Shown: one piece after another, positions 51,046 to 59,864 of the stretch
How the letters are laid out: the number at the start of each line of letters is the position of its first letter
Numbering within the stretch: the first letter of the stretch is position 1
NCBI RefSeq assembly: GCF_934191625.1
Contig: NZ_CAKPUG010000002.1
Location: 124,001 to 188,000 of the forward strand
Source of the DNA: an uncultured Lactococcus sp.
Lineage (GTDB): Bacteria; Bacillota; Bacilli; Lactobacillales; Streptococcaceae
DNA length: 64,000 bases
Direction of reading: 5' to 3'
The notes under the pieces: generated by a model
Database searches by the model: none
What the model saw: the letters and a program-made list of their open reading frames with translations, nothing else
Told to the model about the DNA's origin: nothing
Program-made: the position numbers and the translations under genes

Positions 51046-53670
51046 CTATTTTTTGAAAAAAATACCATAAGTTCTAATTTCACCTGGTCTAAATTCTGCC
51101 ATTATGAGCTCTTCGGTAGAATCTTCAATATTGCTAATAATTTTACCTTCCAAGTTTAGCAACTTAATAGTTGCTGGCTCTTGAAGTTTGATGATTCCTG
51201 GCATATCTTGGACAGTATCGCAGGGATTATAGAGCCGTAATTGTATACCTCTTTGATCGATACTCGTTTCCATGCTGCTGAAGGCTACTTCACTGTTTGC
51301 TAAAGCTATCACTTTTTGCCCTTTTAATTCTAGCTTTTTCTTGTTTATAGGGAAATATTCTATTGGTGTGCTAAAGCGATTGATTGTCTGTGTTTGGTAA
51401 TATATATTTTCCTGTGTAGTGAGTAGGTACTGATTTTGAAGAACTGCAGCATCAAAATCAGTGTCTATCACGATATTTCCTTCAAAGAAAACATCTCCTA
51501 AAAGTTGGCTATCAGGTGTTTCAACCTCTCTGGTTTGCAAACCAGAGGCATCTCCTGGTCGTCTTTGTGTATCTGGTCTTCCTAGGTAACCCACTCCTCT
51601 AAATATCGTAATGGCAAGCTCTTGCTGCTCCTTATCAAGGACTTGGAAATCTTTTGTTCCTTTGCTTAAGAAACTCCAACTTGTCTTCGTATCATGAAGA
51701 TTGGCGAAGTGAATCATCGGACGCATGCTTGTGGGTTCTTCTTTATATCCTCTTGCTCGCCAATCTTGCAAGTGCTTTTCTTCAGTCGGTCGATTGATAA
51801 TACCAAAAGGTGTATCGCTGGTCGAAAACTCAGACTGAACATCTGTTTTAAGTACTAGGCGTAAACGATGATCACACACTTGATTATTCACATTTAGTCT
51901 AAGCTGAATCCGATTATCCTGCTTATTAAGCTCTAAAGTTAATGTATATGTGACCTGTCCATCAAGTTGTCGTTCTTTCCGTGATGCCAGGTTATAAGGA
52001 AGTTTCCATTCGCCTTCTACAATTATTCGGCTTAGTAATTTTCCTTGTTCCACATGAGAAGTTTGACTGTTATTAAAGTTCAGATTTAAGATCCAATCCG
52101 CAAAGGCTGGTGAATAATCGTAGGTATCTCCTTCATCTCCTCCATCTTCAAAAGATAGAAAATCTAAATATTTTTTACCGTTCTTCTTAAGACAAAGATT
52201 GAACTTCCCCTCGGTAAACTCAATCTTATAAAAATCATTTTCAATCCTTGTTGCCTTTAGCAATGTTTGAGGCTTTTCTTTCTCGGCACTAACATGATAA
52301 TGTACATAGCCCATGGCTGGTAAAGTGCATTCTACTGCTATTGTACTAACATAGTAAGAGTCATCAAGCATTTCCTCAGGATTTCTGCGAAGTAATGCTG
52401 CATTTTCCGTTACTTGCTCAATAATCTCAAAAGCTACCTTCTCTCCCCTATCGTCAGTGAGTGAAAAATGTTTATTTTGTGTAGAAAGTTTGACTTTCTT
52501 TATCACTTTAAGCTCAAAAGGAAGAGGATTCCACATGAAAAGACTGTCTTCTTGATTTCTATTTAGTGAAATACTTAATTTTCTGAGCATGTAGTCCATA
52601 CAAGACTGAGCTTCCTGTAGGCCATTTATCCCACGCATATAGATATCGCGGTTTGTTTTATCACTATTACAACCACCAGCACTGTCGTGTGCTTGACCAC
52701 GGCTTACTATCTTCCATAGGCTATCTATTAGACCTTGTTTAACAGGAATGCCATAACGTGCAGCTAAAACAGACATTGGTTCTAATTGATAAGTTAAGAG
52801 ACGTTCAAGTTGATCATAGACTTGTTTTAAGTCATAACGTGATGAATAAATACCACGGTGAATTTTGGAATCTATTGGCTCAATAAACTCGCCCTTGATA
52901 TCTAAAAATTCTTGAGCATCTTTTTCAAGTGCCTTGAAAAATTGCGGATAGTTACTTTCAATAAATACTGTTGAATCTTCAATTTCTTGATTTGCCTTAT
53001 CGATCCTTTTTTTTAAATTAAAATCAACAGCACGCTGATCTCCTCCTACAGGTAAAAGATGGGCTTTGCTATTTGTATGCGTTGATATTCTTTCAACAAG
53101 TTCTGAAAAATTATTCTTTTCTACTAAATCAACTCCTGCATAGTAACCATTTTTAATATTGGCTGTCAGTACTTTTGAACCATCATTACTTGACCAATAA
53201 AAGTAGCGCGTGTTTGCTTCATTCGGCATTCCGCGCCAAAAAAGGGCATGTTGAATATCAAAGCCATGATAGATTTTCGGCATGTCTTGACTTTGACCAA
53301 AAGAATCTGGCAAGTAGCCAATTCGCATAGCACTGCCTAATTCTTCTGCTTCACGAATACCAATACGTAGATTTCTCACTATTGATTCCCCAGAAGTTGT
53401 CATTTCATCAATTTGTGTGAACCAAGGTCCAACAAAGAGTCTACCTGCCTGGACAAATTTTTTCATCTGTTTTTCTTTTTCAGGGAAGAGACTGAGATAA
53501 TCTTCAACAATTGACATTTGACCATCTAAAGTATAAAAATCCAACTGATTACTTTCCAAAGCTTCTAAAACTTCATCCATGTGAAAAATAAATTGCACAC
53601 GTGCTTCTTGTCTTGTAAAATACCATTCAAAATCCCAGTGAGTATGTGCAACAGTATATACTTTTTTCAT
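51046..53670 (-). CDS. GH38 alpha-mannosidase
   Basis: 874 residues. The zinc motif VAHTHWDFEW opens the protein, the nucleophile Asp is in IGYLPDSFGQ near residue 120, and QRAVD / RGQAHDSAGGCNSD give further metal and substrate ligands. Length matches E. coli MngB (877, acts on 6-phosphomannosyl-glycerate) and pneumococcal GH38 (about 880). No signal peptide. It lies 31 bases after the EIIC gene and 16 bases before GH125. PTS plus GntR next to GH38 recalls E. coli mngRAB, so phosphorylated mannosides are possible substrates. Confidence 0.93.
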   Translation of the reverse strand: MKKVYTVAHTHWDFEWYFTRQEARVQFIFHMDEVLEALESNQLDFYTLDGQMSIVEDYLSLFPEKEKQMKKFVQAGRLFVGPWFTQIDEMTTSGESIVRNLRIGIREAEELGSAMRIGYLPDSFGQSQDMPKIYHGFDIQHALFWRGMPNEANTRYFYWSSNDGSKVLTANIKNGYYAGVDLVEKNNFSELVERISTHTNSKAHLLPVGGDQRAVDFNLKKRIDKANQEIEDSTVFIESNYPQFFKALEKDAQEFLDIKGEFIEPIDSKIHRGIYSSRYDLKQVYDQLERLLTYQLEPMSVLAARYGIPVKQGLIDSLWKIVSRGQAHDSAGGCNSDKTNRDIYMRGINGLQEAQSCMDYMLRKLSISLNRNQEDSLFMWNPLPFELKVIKKVKLSTQNKHFSLTDDRGEKVAFEIIEQVTENAALLRRNPEEMLDDSYYVSTIAVECTLPAMGYVHYHVSAEKEKPQTLLKATRIENDFYKIEFTEGKFNLCLKKNGKKYLDFLSFEDGGDEGDTYDYSPAFADWILNLNFNNSQTSHVEQGKLLSRIIVEGEWKLPYNLASRKERQLDGQVTYTLTLELNKQDNRIQLRLNVNNQVCDHRLRLVLKTDVQSEFSTSDTPFGIINRPTEEKHLQDWRARGYKEEPTSMRPMIHFANLHDTKTSWSFLSKGTKDFQVLDKEQQELAITIFRGVGYLGRPDTQRRPGDASGLQTREVETPDSQLLGDVFFEGNIVIDTDFDAAVLQNQYLLTTQENIYYQTQTINRFSTPIEYFPINKKKLELKGQKVIALANSEVAFSSMETSIDQRGIQLRLYNPCDTVQDMPGIIKLQEPATIKLLNLEGKIISNIEDSTEELIMAEFRPGEIRTYGIFFKK

Positions 53671-53701
53671 GGGTACTTTCCTCTATTTCTTATTTTAAAT
53701 T

Positions 53702-55042
53702 CTATTCTGCACTGAGCGTTGCCGCTTGTTCAGCACGTTCTTGTTTTTGGTTAAGAATTACAAATGGGGCATATAAAACAATATCTAATACAACCAAAAC
53801 AAGGGTCAATATAACCGGACTAATATGGAAGGCTCCTAAAACCCAGGTACTAATAAAGATAGGTTCGTTTCCTGAATTCAGGACGACCAGAGGAACAACC
53901 CAGCCAATAGATGTTACAATATAAGCGATAACAGCGTTAACCATTGGGACAAGCACCCAAGGGATAAACATTAATGGATTAAGAACGATAGGAAGCCCGA
54001 AGATAACCGGTTCATTTATTCCAAAACATCCAGGTATTAAAGCAAGTTTTGCCACTTCACGTTCTTTTTCGCCTTTCTTCGTAAAGATAAGCATTGCGAT
54101 AATTAAGCCAAAAGTCGCACCTGATCCACCAATCATGGCATATACGTTGGTCATTGTATTTGGCGCAATAGAAATGCCAGCAAAACTTTGTGTTTCAGCA
54201 AATTTTGCTACATTTTCTAAGAAAATAGGGAGCCAGAAAGCTGAAACGACTCCCCAAACAATATTGAAGCCATGAAGACCGAGGAACCATAGGATTTGTT
54301 GGAGTAGAATAACAATGAGAATGGCAGGTAATCCTGTACCTACTGTTAGCAAAGGCTTAATAAGTACTTCAGAAATCATTTGCAGTAGTGACACATACCC
54401 CAATGATTGAAGAGCAATTCGAATTGCGCCAAAGATTAACAGTACACCACTAATCGGAATTAATGAGAAGAAAGAATCAAATACATTTTGTGGCACATTG
54501 CCGGGCATTTTGATTGTAAATTTACTTCGTGTAAATCGTGCAAATAAAGCCACAGCAATTAAACCAACGATGAGGGCAGTAAACATCCCTTCATAGCTGA
54601 AAAATGAGGTTGAAAAACCTTCAACAATATCCGCTTTCGGATCCAAATAATTAACGTTATTGGGTACCATCACGAAATATGCTGCAAACGCTAGCAAAGT
54701 TGCAATGATTGGATTAAGTTGGCTGTTTTTTTCATTTCTTTTTAGCTCGAAAGCATAAGAATATGCTGAAGAAAAGACAACAATAAGCGCAACAATACCT
54801 AAAGTCGCATTTCCGATATAACCAAACAAATTACTGATATTCGTCAATAAAGCGTTATGAATATCTTGGTTTTTAATAAGGGCATCAAGCTGCATTTTGA
54901 TCAGATTAGAGAAGGAACCTACAACCGTGAACGGTATTGTCCTTACAAAAGCATTTTTAATGGCCTGTAAAATTGTATTCCGCTCCACCCAAGCAGATAC
55001 TTTTAGTAATGGTTCTTGAAACTTCTGCACATCAATTTTCAT
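53702..55042 (-). CDS. PTS permease, cellobiose/lactose-type EIIC
   Basis: 446 residues from ATG 55042, with AAAGGAAG before it; an in-frame extension to 55117 lacks a ribosome site. About ten membrane helices, with GFNIVWGVVSAFW and the substrate signature FGINEPVIFGLPIVLNP near residues 325-341, matching the Lac family of EIIC. No EIIA or EIIB is fused or adjacent, so these must come from elsewhere. It imports and phosphorylates a beta- or alpha-linked oligosaccharide for the downstream hydrolases. First gene of the operon, divergent from gntR. Confidence 0.92.
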   Translation of the reverse strand: MKIDVQKFQEPLLKVSAWVERNTILQAIKNAFVRTIPFTVVGSFSNLIKMQLDALIKNQDIHNALLTNISNLFGYIGNATLGIVALIVVFSSAYSYAFELKRNEKNSQLNPIIATLLAFAAYFVMVPNNVNYLDPKADIVEGFSTSFFSYEGMFTALIVGLIAVALFARFTRSKFTIKMPGNVPQNVFDSFFSLIPISGVLLIFGAIRIALQSLGYVSLLQMISEVLIKPLLTVGTGLPAILIVILLQQILWFLGLHGFNIVWGVVSAFWLPIFLENVAKFAETQSFAGISIAPNTMTNVYAMIGGSGATFGLIIAMLIFTKKGEKEREVAKLALIPGCFGINEPVIFGLPIVLNPLMFIPWVLVPMVNAVIAYIVTSIGWVVPLVVLNSGNEPIFISTWVLGAFHISPVILTLVLVVLDIVLYAPFVILNQKQERAEQAATLSAE

Positions 55043-55086
55043 AATACGCACTTCCTTTTTCTTTTTTAGAAGCCATTCCACCAAAA

Positions 55087-55135
55087 AGAAACCGCTTCCG
55101 TTTTTTATTATATCCAATTTTTTTAAATTTGTAAA
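55087..55135 (-). promoter_or_regulatory. Promoter of the mannoside operon with cre-like core
   Basis: Minus strand: -35 TTTACA (55130-55135), 17-bp spacer, -10 TATAAT (55107-55112). CGGAAGCGGTTTCT at 55087-55100 has a cre-like core (AAGCGGTTTC) but mismatched ends, at the predicted start. Confidence 0.7.
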
Positions 55136-55154
55136 GATGAATATAAAATTAATG

Positions 55155-55227
55155 TAGACAAATTAAATAAAATGTTATATAATATATATACAAATCATAA
55201 AAATAGAGGTATACAAATTGTACAAAT
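55155..55227 (+). promoter_or_regulatory. gntR promoter with repeated TATACAAAT boxes
   Basis: Plus strand: -35 TAGACA (55155-55160), 17-bp spacer, -10 TATAAT (55178-55183). Four near-identical 9-mers, TAGACAAAT, TATACAAAT, TATACAAAT and TGTACAAAT, start at 55155, 55187, 55210 and 55219, the last two overlapping the start codon. They are candidate regulator half-sites. Confidence 0.65.
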
Positions 55228-55931
55228 ACCGTGAAATTTACGCTGACATCAAACGCGACATCCTGACTAACCATTATCGTGCGGGAACTCTTCTCCCTAC
55301 ACAAGAATTCTTTGCTGAAAAGTATAATGTTTCGCGTATTACTTTAAAAAAATCCCTCACCTTATTAGAAAACGAAGGGTTAATCTTTAGTAAACAAGGC
55401 TCCGGAACTTATATTCGTCCGAGAGTGGAAGAAACCACAGAGCTTTTACCTTTAGATTTACCGATTGGTGTAACTTATTCGCATCGTGATCAAGAGATTA
55501 AAAGTAAAATACTCTTTTTTGATGCACGCTTACCCTCAACAGAAGAGCAAAAGCATCTTCTATTGAATAAAACAGACCCGGTTTACGAATTTAAACGTCT
55601 CCGTATTTTGAATGGCAAAGCTTATAGTTTTGAACATGTTGTCATGCCAAGTTATATCGCTCCCATCACCGAAGAAATTTTAGAAGGCTCTGTCTATGAT
55701 TATCTAGGACAGGAAGCAAAGCTACAGTTAGTGGATGCTAAACGTGTTATTTACGCCGATCAAGCCGATGAGGAAGTGAGCAAAAATTTGGAGATTGAAC
55801 GTCATTCGCCCGTCCTCGTTATTGAGCAAACTGCTTACGACCAAAAAGGACATGCTTTTGAATTTTCTAAATCCTACTTTATTAGTAATCAAACAAAATT
55901 TGCACTTGATATCCACCTCAAAAAAAACTAA
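55218..55931 (+). CDS. GntR/HutC-family regulator (UTRA domain)
   Basis: 237 residues. N-terminal winged helix (YREIYADIKRDILTNHYRAGTLLPTQEFFAEKYNVSRITLKKSL) and a C-terminal UTRA effector domain (YEFKRLRILNGKAYSFEHVVMP, YDYLGQEAKLQL). The start is TTG at 55218 with AGAGGT before it. Divergent from the EIIC-mannosidase operon, so it likely represses both in the absence of a sugar phosphate. The candidate boxes overlap its own promoter and start. Confidence 0.92.
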   Translation: MYKYREIYADIKRDILTNHYRAGTLLPTQEFFAEKYNVSRITLKKSLTLLENEGLIFSKQGSGTYIRPRVEETTELLPLDLPIGVTYSHRDQEIKSKILFFDARLPSTEEQKHLLLNKTDPVYEFKRLRILNGKAYSFEHVVMPSYIAPITEEILEGSVYDYLGQEAKLQLVDAKRVIYADQADEEVSKNLEIERHSPVLVIEQTAYDQKGHAFEFSKSYFISNQTKFALDIHLKKN

Positions 55932-55937
55932 AGTTAT

Positions 55938-55972
55938 AAAAAAGCCACAAACTTCCTAAATTTGTGGCTTTT
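55938..55972 (+). terminator. Terminator of gntR
   Basis: AAAAAGCCACAAA and TTTGTGGCTTTTT around 9 nt. Confidence 0.9.
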
Positions 55973-56015
55973 TACCTGTTTTAATACCTCTTCTAATTAG
56001 GCTATCCTTATATTA

Positions 56016-56044
56016 TTGAAAAATAAATAAGGACGTGCTATAAT
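56016..56044 (+). promoter_or_regulatory. Promoter of mntR-mntH
   Basis: -35 TTGAAA, 17-bp spacer, -10 TATAAT; leader about 25 nt to the GTG start. Confidence 0.85.
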
Positions 56045-56074
56045 GTTCTTGTTATAATATAAGGAGAAACTCAG

Positions 56075-56770
56075 GTGTTAAAATTAACAAAAAATGAGCA
56101 GGATTATCTCAAGGCTATTTATACCTTGGAACGTGCGGGAGATGATTCAGCTGTCAGTATACAACTTATTGCTAAAAAATTGTCTGTCGCAGCGCCTAGC
56201 GCTACCGAAATGATTAAAAGATTAGCCAAAAAACAACTTGTAGACTATGCACCCTACCGCGGTGTAAACTTATCGGAGCAAGGTAATGTTCAAGCACGCT
56301 TTATTATTAAAAGTCATCGTGTTTGGGAAAGCTTCTTAGTTGATAAGCTCGGCTACTCTACAGAGGAAGTTCATGAAGAAGCTGAAAATTTAGAACATGC
56401 ATCTTCACCAAAACTTGTGGAATATCTCTATGCTTTGTTAGATTTCCCTGCTGTTGATCCACATGGTTCAACAATCCCTTCAGAAGTTTTTTGGAAAAAA
56501 AATAAAGTAGAGATTCCTCTAAATCAAGCTGAGGAAAACAAAAGTTACTATATCACAACTTTGAATGAAGAAGCACAAAACTTCTTTCAAAAGTTAAATA
56601 CCAACATCCCACACTTTATTCGCATTGTTGAGCGGCTACAGGATGGTTCTATTATCCTAAAAGAGGATAATGGCCAAGTTTCTGTTATTCCTCAGTTTTT
56701 ACAAGATAGCATTTTAATTATGCAAAGAACCGGAACTGTTTCTTCTGCTTTAGAAAACGAGAACGCTTAA
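56075..56770 (+). CDS. mntR: DtxR/MntR-family metal-dependent regulator
   Basis: 231 residues, start GTG at 56075 with AAGGAG 8 bases upstream. N-terminal winged helix (TKNEQDYLKAIYTLE, ATEMIKRLAKKQLVDY), metal-binding dimer domain with the HEEAENLEHASSP motif near 107 and DPHGSTIP, then a C-terminal FeoA/SH3-like domain. It probably senses Mn2+ or Fe2+ and controls mntH, 72 bases downstream. Confidence 0.9.
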   Translation: MLKLTKNEQDYLKAIYTLERAGDDSAVSIQLIAKKLSVAAPSATEMIKRLAKKQLVDYAPYRGVNLSEQGNVQARFIIKSHRVWESFLVDKLGYSTEEVHEEAENLEHASSPKLVEYLYALLDFPAVDPHGSTIPSEVFWKKNKVEIPLNQAEENKSYYITTLNEEAQNFFQKLNTNIPHFIRIVERLQDGSIILKEDNGQVSVIPQFLQDSILIMQRTGTVSSALENENA

Positions 56771-56812
56771 ACATTTTCTCTTATATTAACAATAATATTA
56801 AAAAAATAATGT

Positions 56813-56825
56813 TGAACAAAGTTCA
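56813..56825. promoter_or_regulatory. Short palindrome before mntH
   Basis: TGAAC-AAA-GTTCA lies between the AT-rich stretch after mntR and the mntH ribosome site; a possible MntR site or hairpin. Confidence 0.35.
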
Positions 56826-56842
56826 GCTTAGAGAAGGTAAAA

Positions 56843-58399
56843 ATGAACGATCTTAAAAATCAACCACATAAGTTGATTTATCATACAAACGGAAAGTCTC
56901 TTCAGGAGATTAATGGTACAGTAAAAGTCCCCAAAGATGGTAAATTTTTTAGAACGCTTCTTGCATATTCAGGACCTGGAGCTTTAGTTGCTGTGGGTTA
57001 CATGGATCCGGGAAACTGGTCTACCTCAATCACAGGTGGACAAAATTTTCAATATTTATTAATCTCTGTCATTTTGATGTCAAGCTTAATTGCCATGCTC
57101 CTTCAATACATGTCAGCAAAACTTGGGATAGTTAGCCAGATGGACCTTGCCCAAGCTATCCGTGCACGTACCAGCAAAACTTTAGGAATCATCCTTTGGG
57201 TGCTTACAGAGCTTGCGATCATGGCAACAGATATTGCAGAGGTTATTGGTGCCGCGATTGCTCTTTATTTGCTTTTCGATATACCGCTTATTCTAGCAGT
57301 CTTTATCACGGTTTTTGATGTCTTTTTACTCTTACTCCTCACAAAGGTAGGTTTTAGAAAGATTGAAGCTCTTGTTGTGTGTCTAATATTAGTGATTTTA
57401 TTTATTTTCACCTATCAAGTGGCTTTGTCTAATCCCGATTGGAAAGGAATTGTGGAAGGTTTTATTCCAAATACACGAACCTTTGCTACTTCTCCTTCAA
57501 TTGCGGGAATGACGCCTTTAACAGGGGCGCTTGGTATCATTGGGGCAACTGTAATGCCACACAATCTTTATCTACATTCTTCCATTTCACAAAGTCGTAA
57601 AATTAACCACAGTGACGATAAAGATATCGCTCGAGCTGTTCGATTTTCCACTTGGGATTCCAATATCCAATTAAGTTTAGCATTTATTGTTAATTCGCTT
57701 TTGCTCATTATGGGTGTTGCTGTATTTAAGACAGGTGTCATTGACGATCCCTCATTTTTCGGTCTTTACGATGCCCTTTCGTCACCAGATTTATTAAGTA
57801 ATGGTGTACTTGCGGATGTCGCGAAGACAGGTGCTTTATCTACCTTATTTGCCGTAGCTTTACTAGCTTCTGGCCAAAATTCGACAATCACCGGGACTTT
57901 AACAGGTCAAATCATAATGGAAGGTTTTATCCATATGCGGATGCCAATGTGGGCGCGTCGTCTAATCACGCGCTTACTATCAGTTGTTCCTGTCTTGATT
58001 TGTGTTACGATGACACGTGGCTACAGTCTAAAAGCACAGCATGAAGCCATTAATAATCTCATGAATAATTCGCAAGTCTTTCTTGCATTTGCGCTGCCCT
58101 TCTCCATTATCCCTCTTCTCATGCTTACAAATAGTAAAAATGAAATGGGTAAATTTAAAAACAACTGGATCGTGCAACTCTTTGGTTGGTTCTCCGTCAT
58201 AGCACTAACTTATCTTAATCTGATTGGCCTACCAGATCAAATTGAAAGTCTATTTCCTAAGAATCTTGCCTACCTTGCAGATGGAACAGCACTTCTTCTT
58301 ATTGTTTTAGTCATTGCTTTACTTATTTGGACTATATTTGAACTCTACAGAGGCAATAGAAAACTTTCCTTACTTAATCAAAAAATATCTGATCAATAA
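56843..58399 (+). CDS. mntH: Nramp Mn2+/Fe2+ transporter
   Basis: 518 residues with about 11 membrane helices. Metal-binding DPGNW in helix 1 (YMDPGNWSTS) and MPHNLYLHSS in helix 6 are both intact. A hydrophilic N-terminal extension of about 40 residues precedes helix 1, as in other lactic-acid-bacterial MntH. Proton-driven uptake of Mn2+, important here because this group relies on Mn for oxidative defence and the window holds two H2O2-forming oxidases. Downstream of mntR; a terminator follows. Confidence 0.95.
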   Translation: MNDLKNQPHKLIYHTNGKSLQEINGTVKVPKDGKFFRTLLAYSGPGALVAVGYMDPGNWSTSITGGQNFQYLLISVILMSSLIAMLLQYMSAKLGIVSQMDLAQAIRARTSKTLGIILWVLTELAIMATDIAEVIGAAIALYLLFDIPLILAVFITVFDVFLLLLLTKVGFRKIEALVVCLILVILFIFTYQVALSNPDWKGIVEGFIPNTRTFATSPSIAGMTPLTGALGIIGATVMPHNLYLHSSISQSRKINHSDDKDIARAVRFSTWDSNIQLSLAFIVNSLLLIMGVAVFKTGVIDDPSFFGLYDALSSPDLLSNGVLADVAKTGALSTLFAVALLASGQNSTITGTLTGQIIMEGFIHMRMPMWARRLITRLLSVVPVLICVTMTRGYSLKAQHEAINNLMNNSQVFLAFALPFSIIPLLMLTNSKNEMGKFKNNWIVQLFGWFSVIALTYLNLIGLPDQIESLFPKNLAYLADGTALLLIVLVIALLIWTIFELYRGNRKLSLLNQKISDQ

Positions 58400-58403
58400 G
58401 CAC

Positions 58404-58431
58404 AAAAAAAGCTATCACCGATAGCTTTTTT
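58404..58431. terminator. Bidirectional terminator between mntH and the AIM24-like gene
   Basis: AAAAAAGCTATC and GATAGCTTTTTT around ACC; T-runs on both strands serve both convergent genes. Confidence 0.9.
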
Positions 58432-58433
58432 AT

Positions 58434-59132
58434 TTAACCGTTACTTGGTAAGAAAGGAATGATTGACTCGGCAAACGCCTCCATATTACGACTTTGAATC
58501 ATGATTTTACCACGTCCCTTAAATTTGTTAACAACTCCCTCACCGGTTTTAAAACCAAATGCACCAGAAGCTACTTCTATTGAGTAATCGAGGGATTTGC
58601 TCCAGGCAAGAACATGATGGTTATCCACGATATATTCTTCTGTACCATCTAATTCAATTTCAACAATATCACCATAGCCATTAACTAACATACGGCCACT
58701 TCCTTGTGTTTCCATAACATAGAGACCACCCGTTCCACCAAGAAGAGCTCCACTTAGTTTTTGTCTTTCCATAGTATAGCGTACATCGCCATCACTTGCA
58801 AGGAAAGCACCTGTATTCAAGCGCCATTGTTCTTGACCAATATTAAGTTCTTTCACAGCACCAGGGGTAGCTGGAGCCAAAGTGATTTGGCCATTAGCAG
58901 TGCTTGATTTGACCTTAGTAATAAAGAAACTTTCACCACTCGTTATTGAACGGCCAAGAGCCTTCAAGGCTCCCCCAATACCACCTTTACCATTGCTGTT
59001 CATCTTACCTTCAAGTGTGATTGAAGGATTATGATAAACCATTGCTCCTGACTCAATCTGAATTTCTTCCTTATCTTGCAAAGTAACATGTACAAGTGGA
59101 AAAGCGGACGTTGAGCTCAATTGATATTCCAT
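58434..59132 (-). CDS. AIM24 / TIGR00266-family protein
   Basis: 232 residues, all-beta. Family features: IQIESGAMVYHNPSITLEGKM near 23-43, SGESFFITKV near 66, PGAVKELNI and the final GFKTGEGVVNKFKGRGKIMIQSRN. These proteins are widespread; their role is unclear to me. ATG with a modest ribosome site; own transcription unit. Confidence 0.9.
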   Translation of the reverse strand: MEYQLSSTSAFPLVHVTLQDKEEIQIESGAMVYHNPSITLEGKMNSNGKGGIGGALKALGRSITSGESFFITKVKSSTANGQITLAPATPGAVKELNIGQEQWRLNTGAFLASDGDVRYTMERQKLSGALLGGTGGLYVMETQGSGRMLVNGYGDIVEIELDGTEEYIVDNHHVLAWSKSLDYSIEVASGAFGFKTGEGVVNKFKGRGKIMIQSRNMEAFAESIIPFLPSNG

Positions 59133-59187
59133 AAAAATCTGGGCCTACTTTCTCATTTTTCATCATTATAACATAAAATTTAAGGAA

Positions 59188-59221
59188 GCAAAAAGCCTCT
59201 TGCTCAGGTCAAGAAACTTTT
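59188..59221 (-). terminator. Terminator of the membrane-anchored unknown
   Basis: Minus strand AAAGTTTCTTG and CAAGAGGCTTT (two G-T) around 7 nt. Confidence 0.75.
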
Positions 59222-59228
59222 ACTCTAT

Positions 59229-59738
59229 TTATCTATAATCAATAGTTTGAATCGTTTTTCCTTGACTATCTGTAAGATTAATAATGAGCTGAGGATTATT
59301 TACCCCAGAAGCTTTCATGGACTCCAAAACCTTATCGGCAACTTTTTCTATCTGATCTCCATTTGTTGCTAAGATACTATGAGATAGAATTCCGTTCATT
59401 TTAGAGGAACTTACTGTATATTTTACTGTTTGTCCATCTGTTGTAGCTTCGGCCGAATCAATAAAACCTTGCGAACGACTTACAATATTACTAGTATTTT
59501 GATTCAATGTAGAAACAATAGCTTCTGGACTTGCTGGAGCAATATTTCCTGAGGCATCAGTCAAACTTTCTGAATAAGGTATGATTTTGGAAAGAAGACT
59601 ATCTGTATTATTAGCAATTGCATAACGTCCTAGCAACACCAGGCCTCCCACAAAAAGCGCGAGCACGATAACAAAACCCACGAGAAAACCAATTAATCTT
59701 CTAAGAATTCCTTTTCTTTTTGAGCTTCTTGAAACCAT
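59229..59738 (-). CDS. Membrane-anchored protein, unknown
   Basis: 169 residues: very basic start (SRSSKRKGILRRL), one membrane helix (about 15-37), then an extracytoplasmic Ser/Thr/Asn-rich region ending in a small alpha/beta domain (VKYTVSSSKMNGILSHSI, PQLIINLTDSQGKTIQTID). No family recognised. Monocistronic. Confidence 0.75.
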   Translation of the reverse strand: MVSRSSKRKGILRRLIGFLVGFVIVLALFVGGLVLLGRYAIANNTDSLLSKIIPYSESLTDASGNIAPASPEAIVSTLNQNTSNIVSRSQGFIDSAEATTDGQTVKYTVSSSKMNGILSHSILATNGDQIEKVADKVLESMKASGVNNPQLIINLTDSQGKTIQTIDYR

Positions 59739-59844
59739 AATCTCCCCTTGTCTGTGAGCAATTTATAAATGGATATATCACTAAAACATTTTTAATTTAA
59801 GTATTTTTTATTTTACAGTACTTTTCTTAAGTGAAAGTTATTAT

Positions 59845-59864
59845 AAAAAGCCTAATGGCTTTTT
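59845..59864 (-). terminator. Terminator of the antiporter gene
   Basis: Minus strand AAAAAGCC and GGCTTTTT around ATTA, overlapping the stop. Confidence 0.85.

Noticed and set aside
51030..51083. N-terminal extension of GH125 overlapping GH38
   Set aside because: No ribosome site there, while AGGAGG fits the TTG at 51029.
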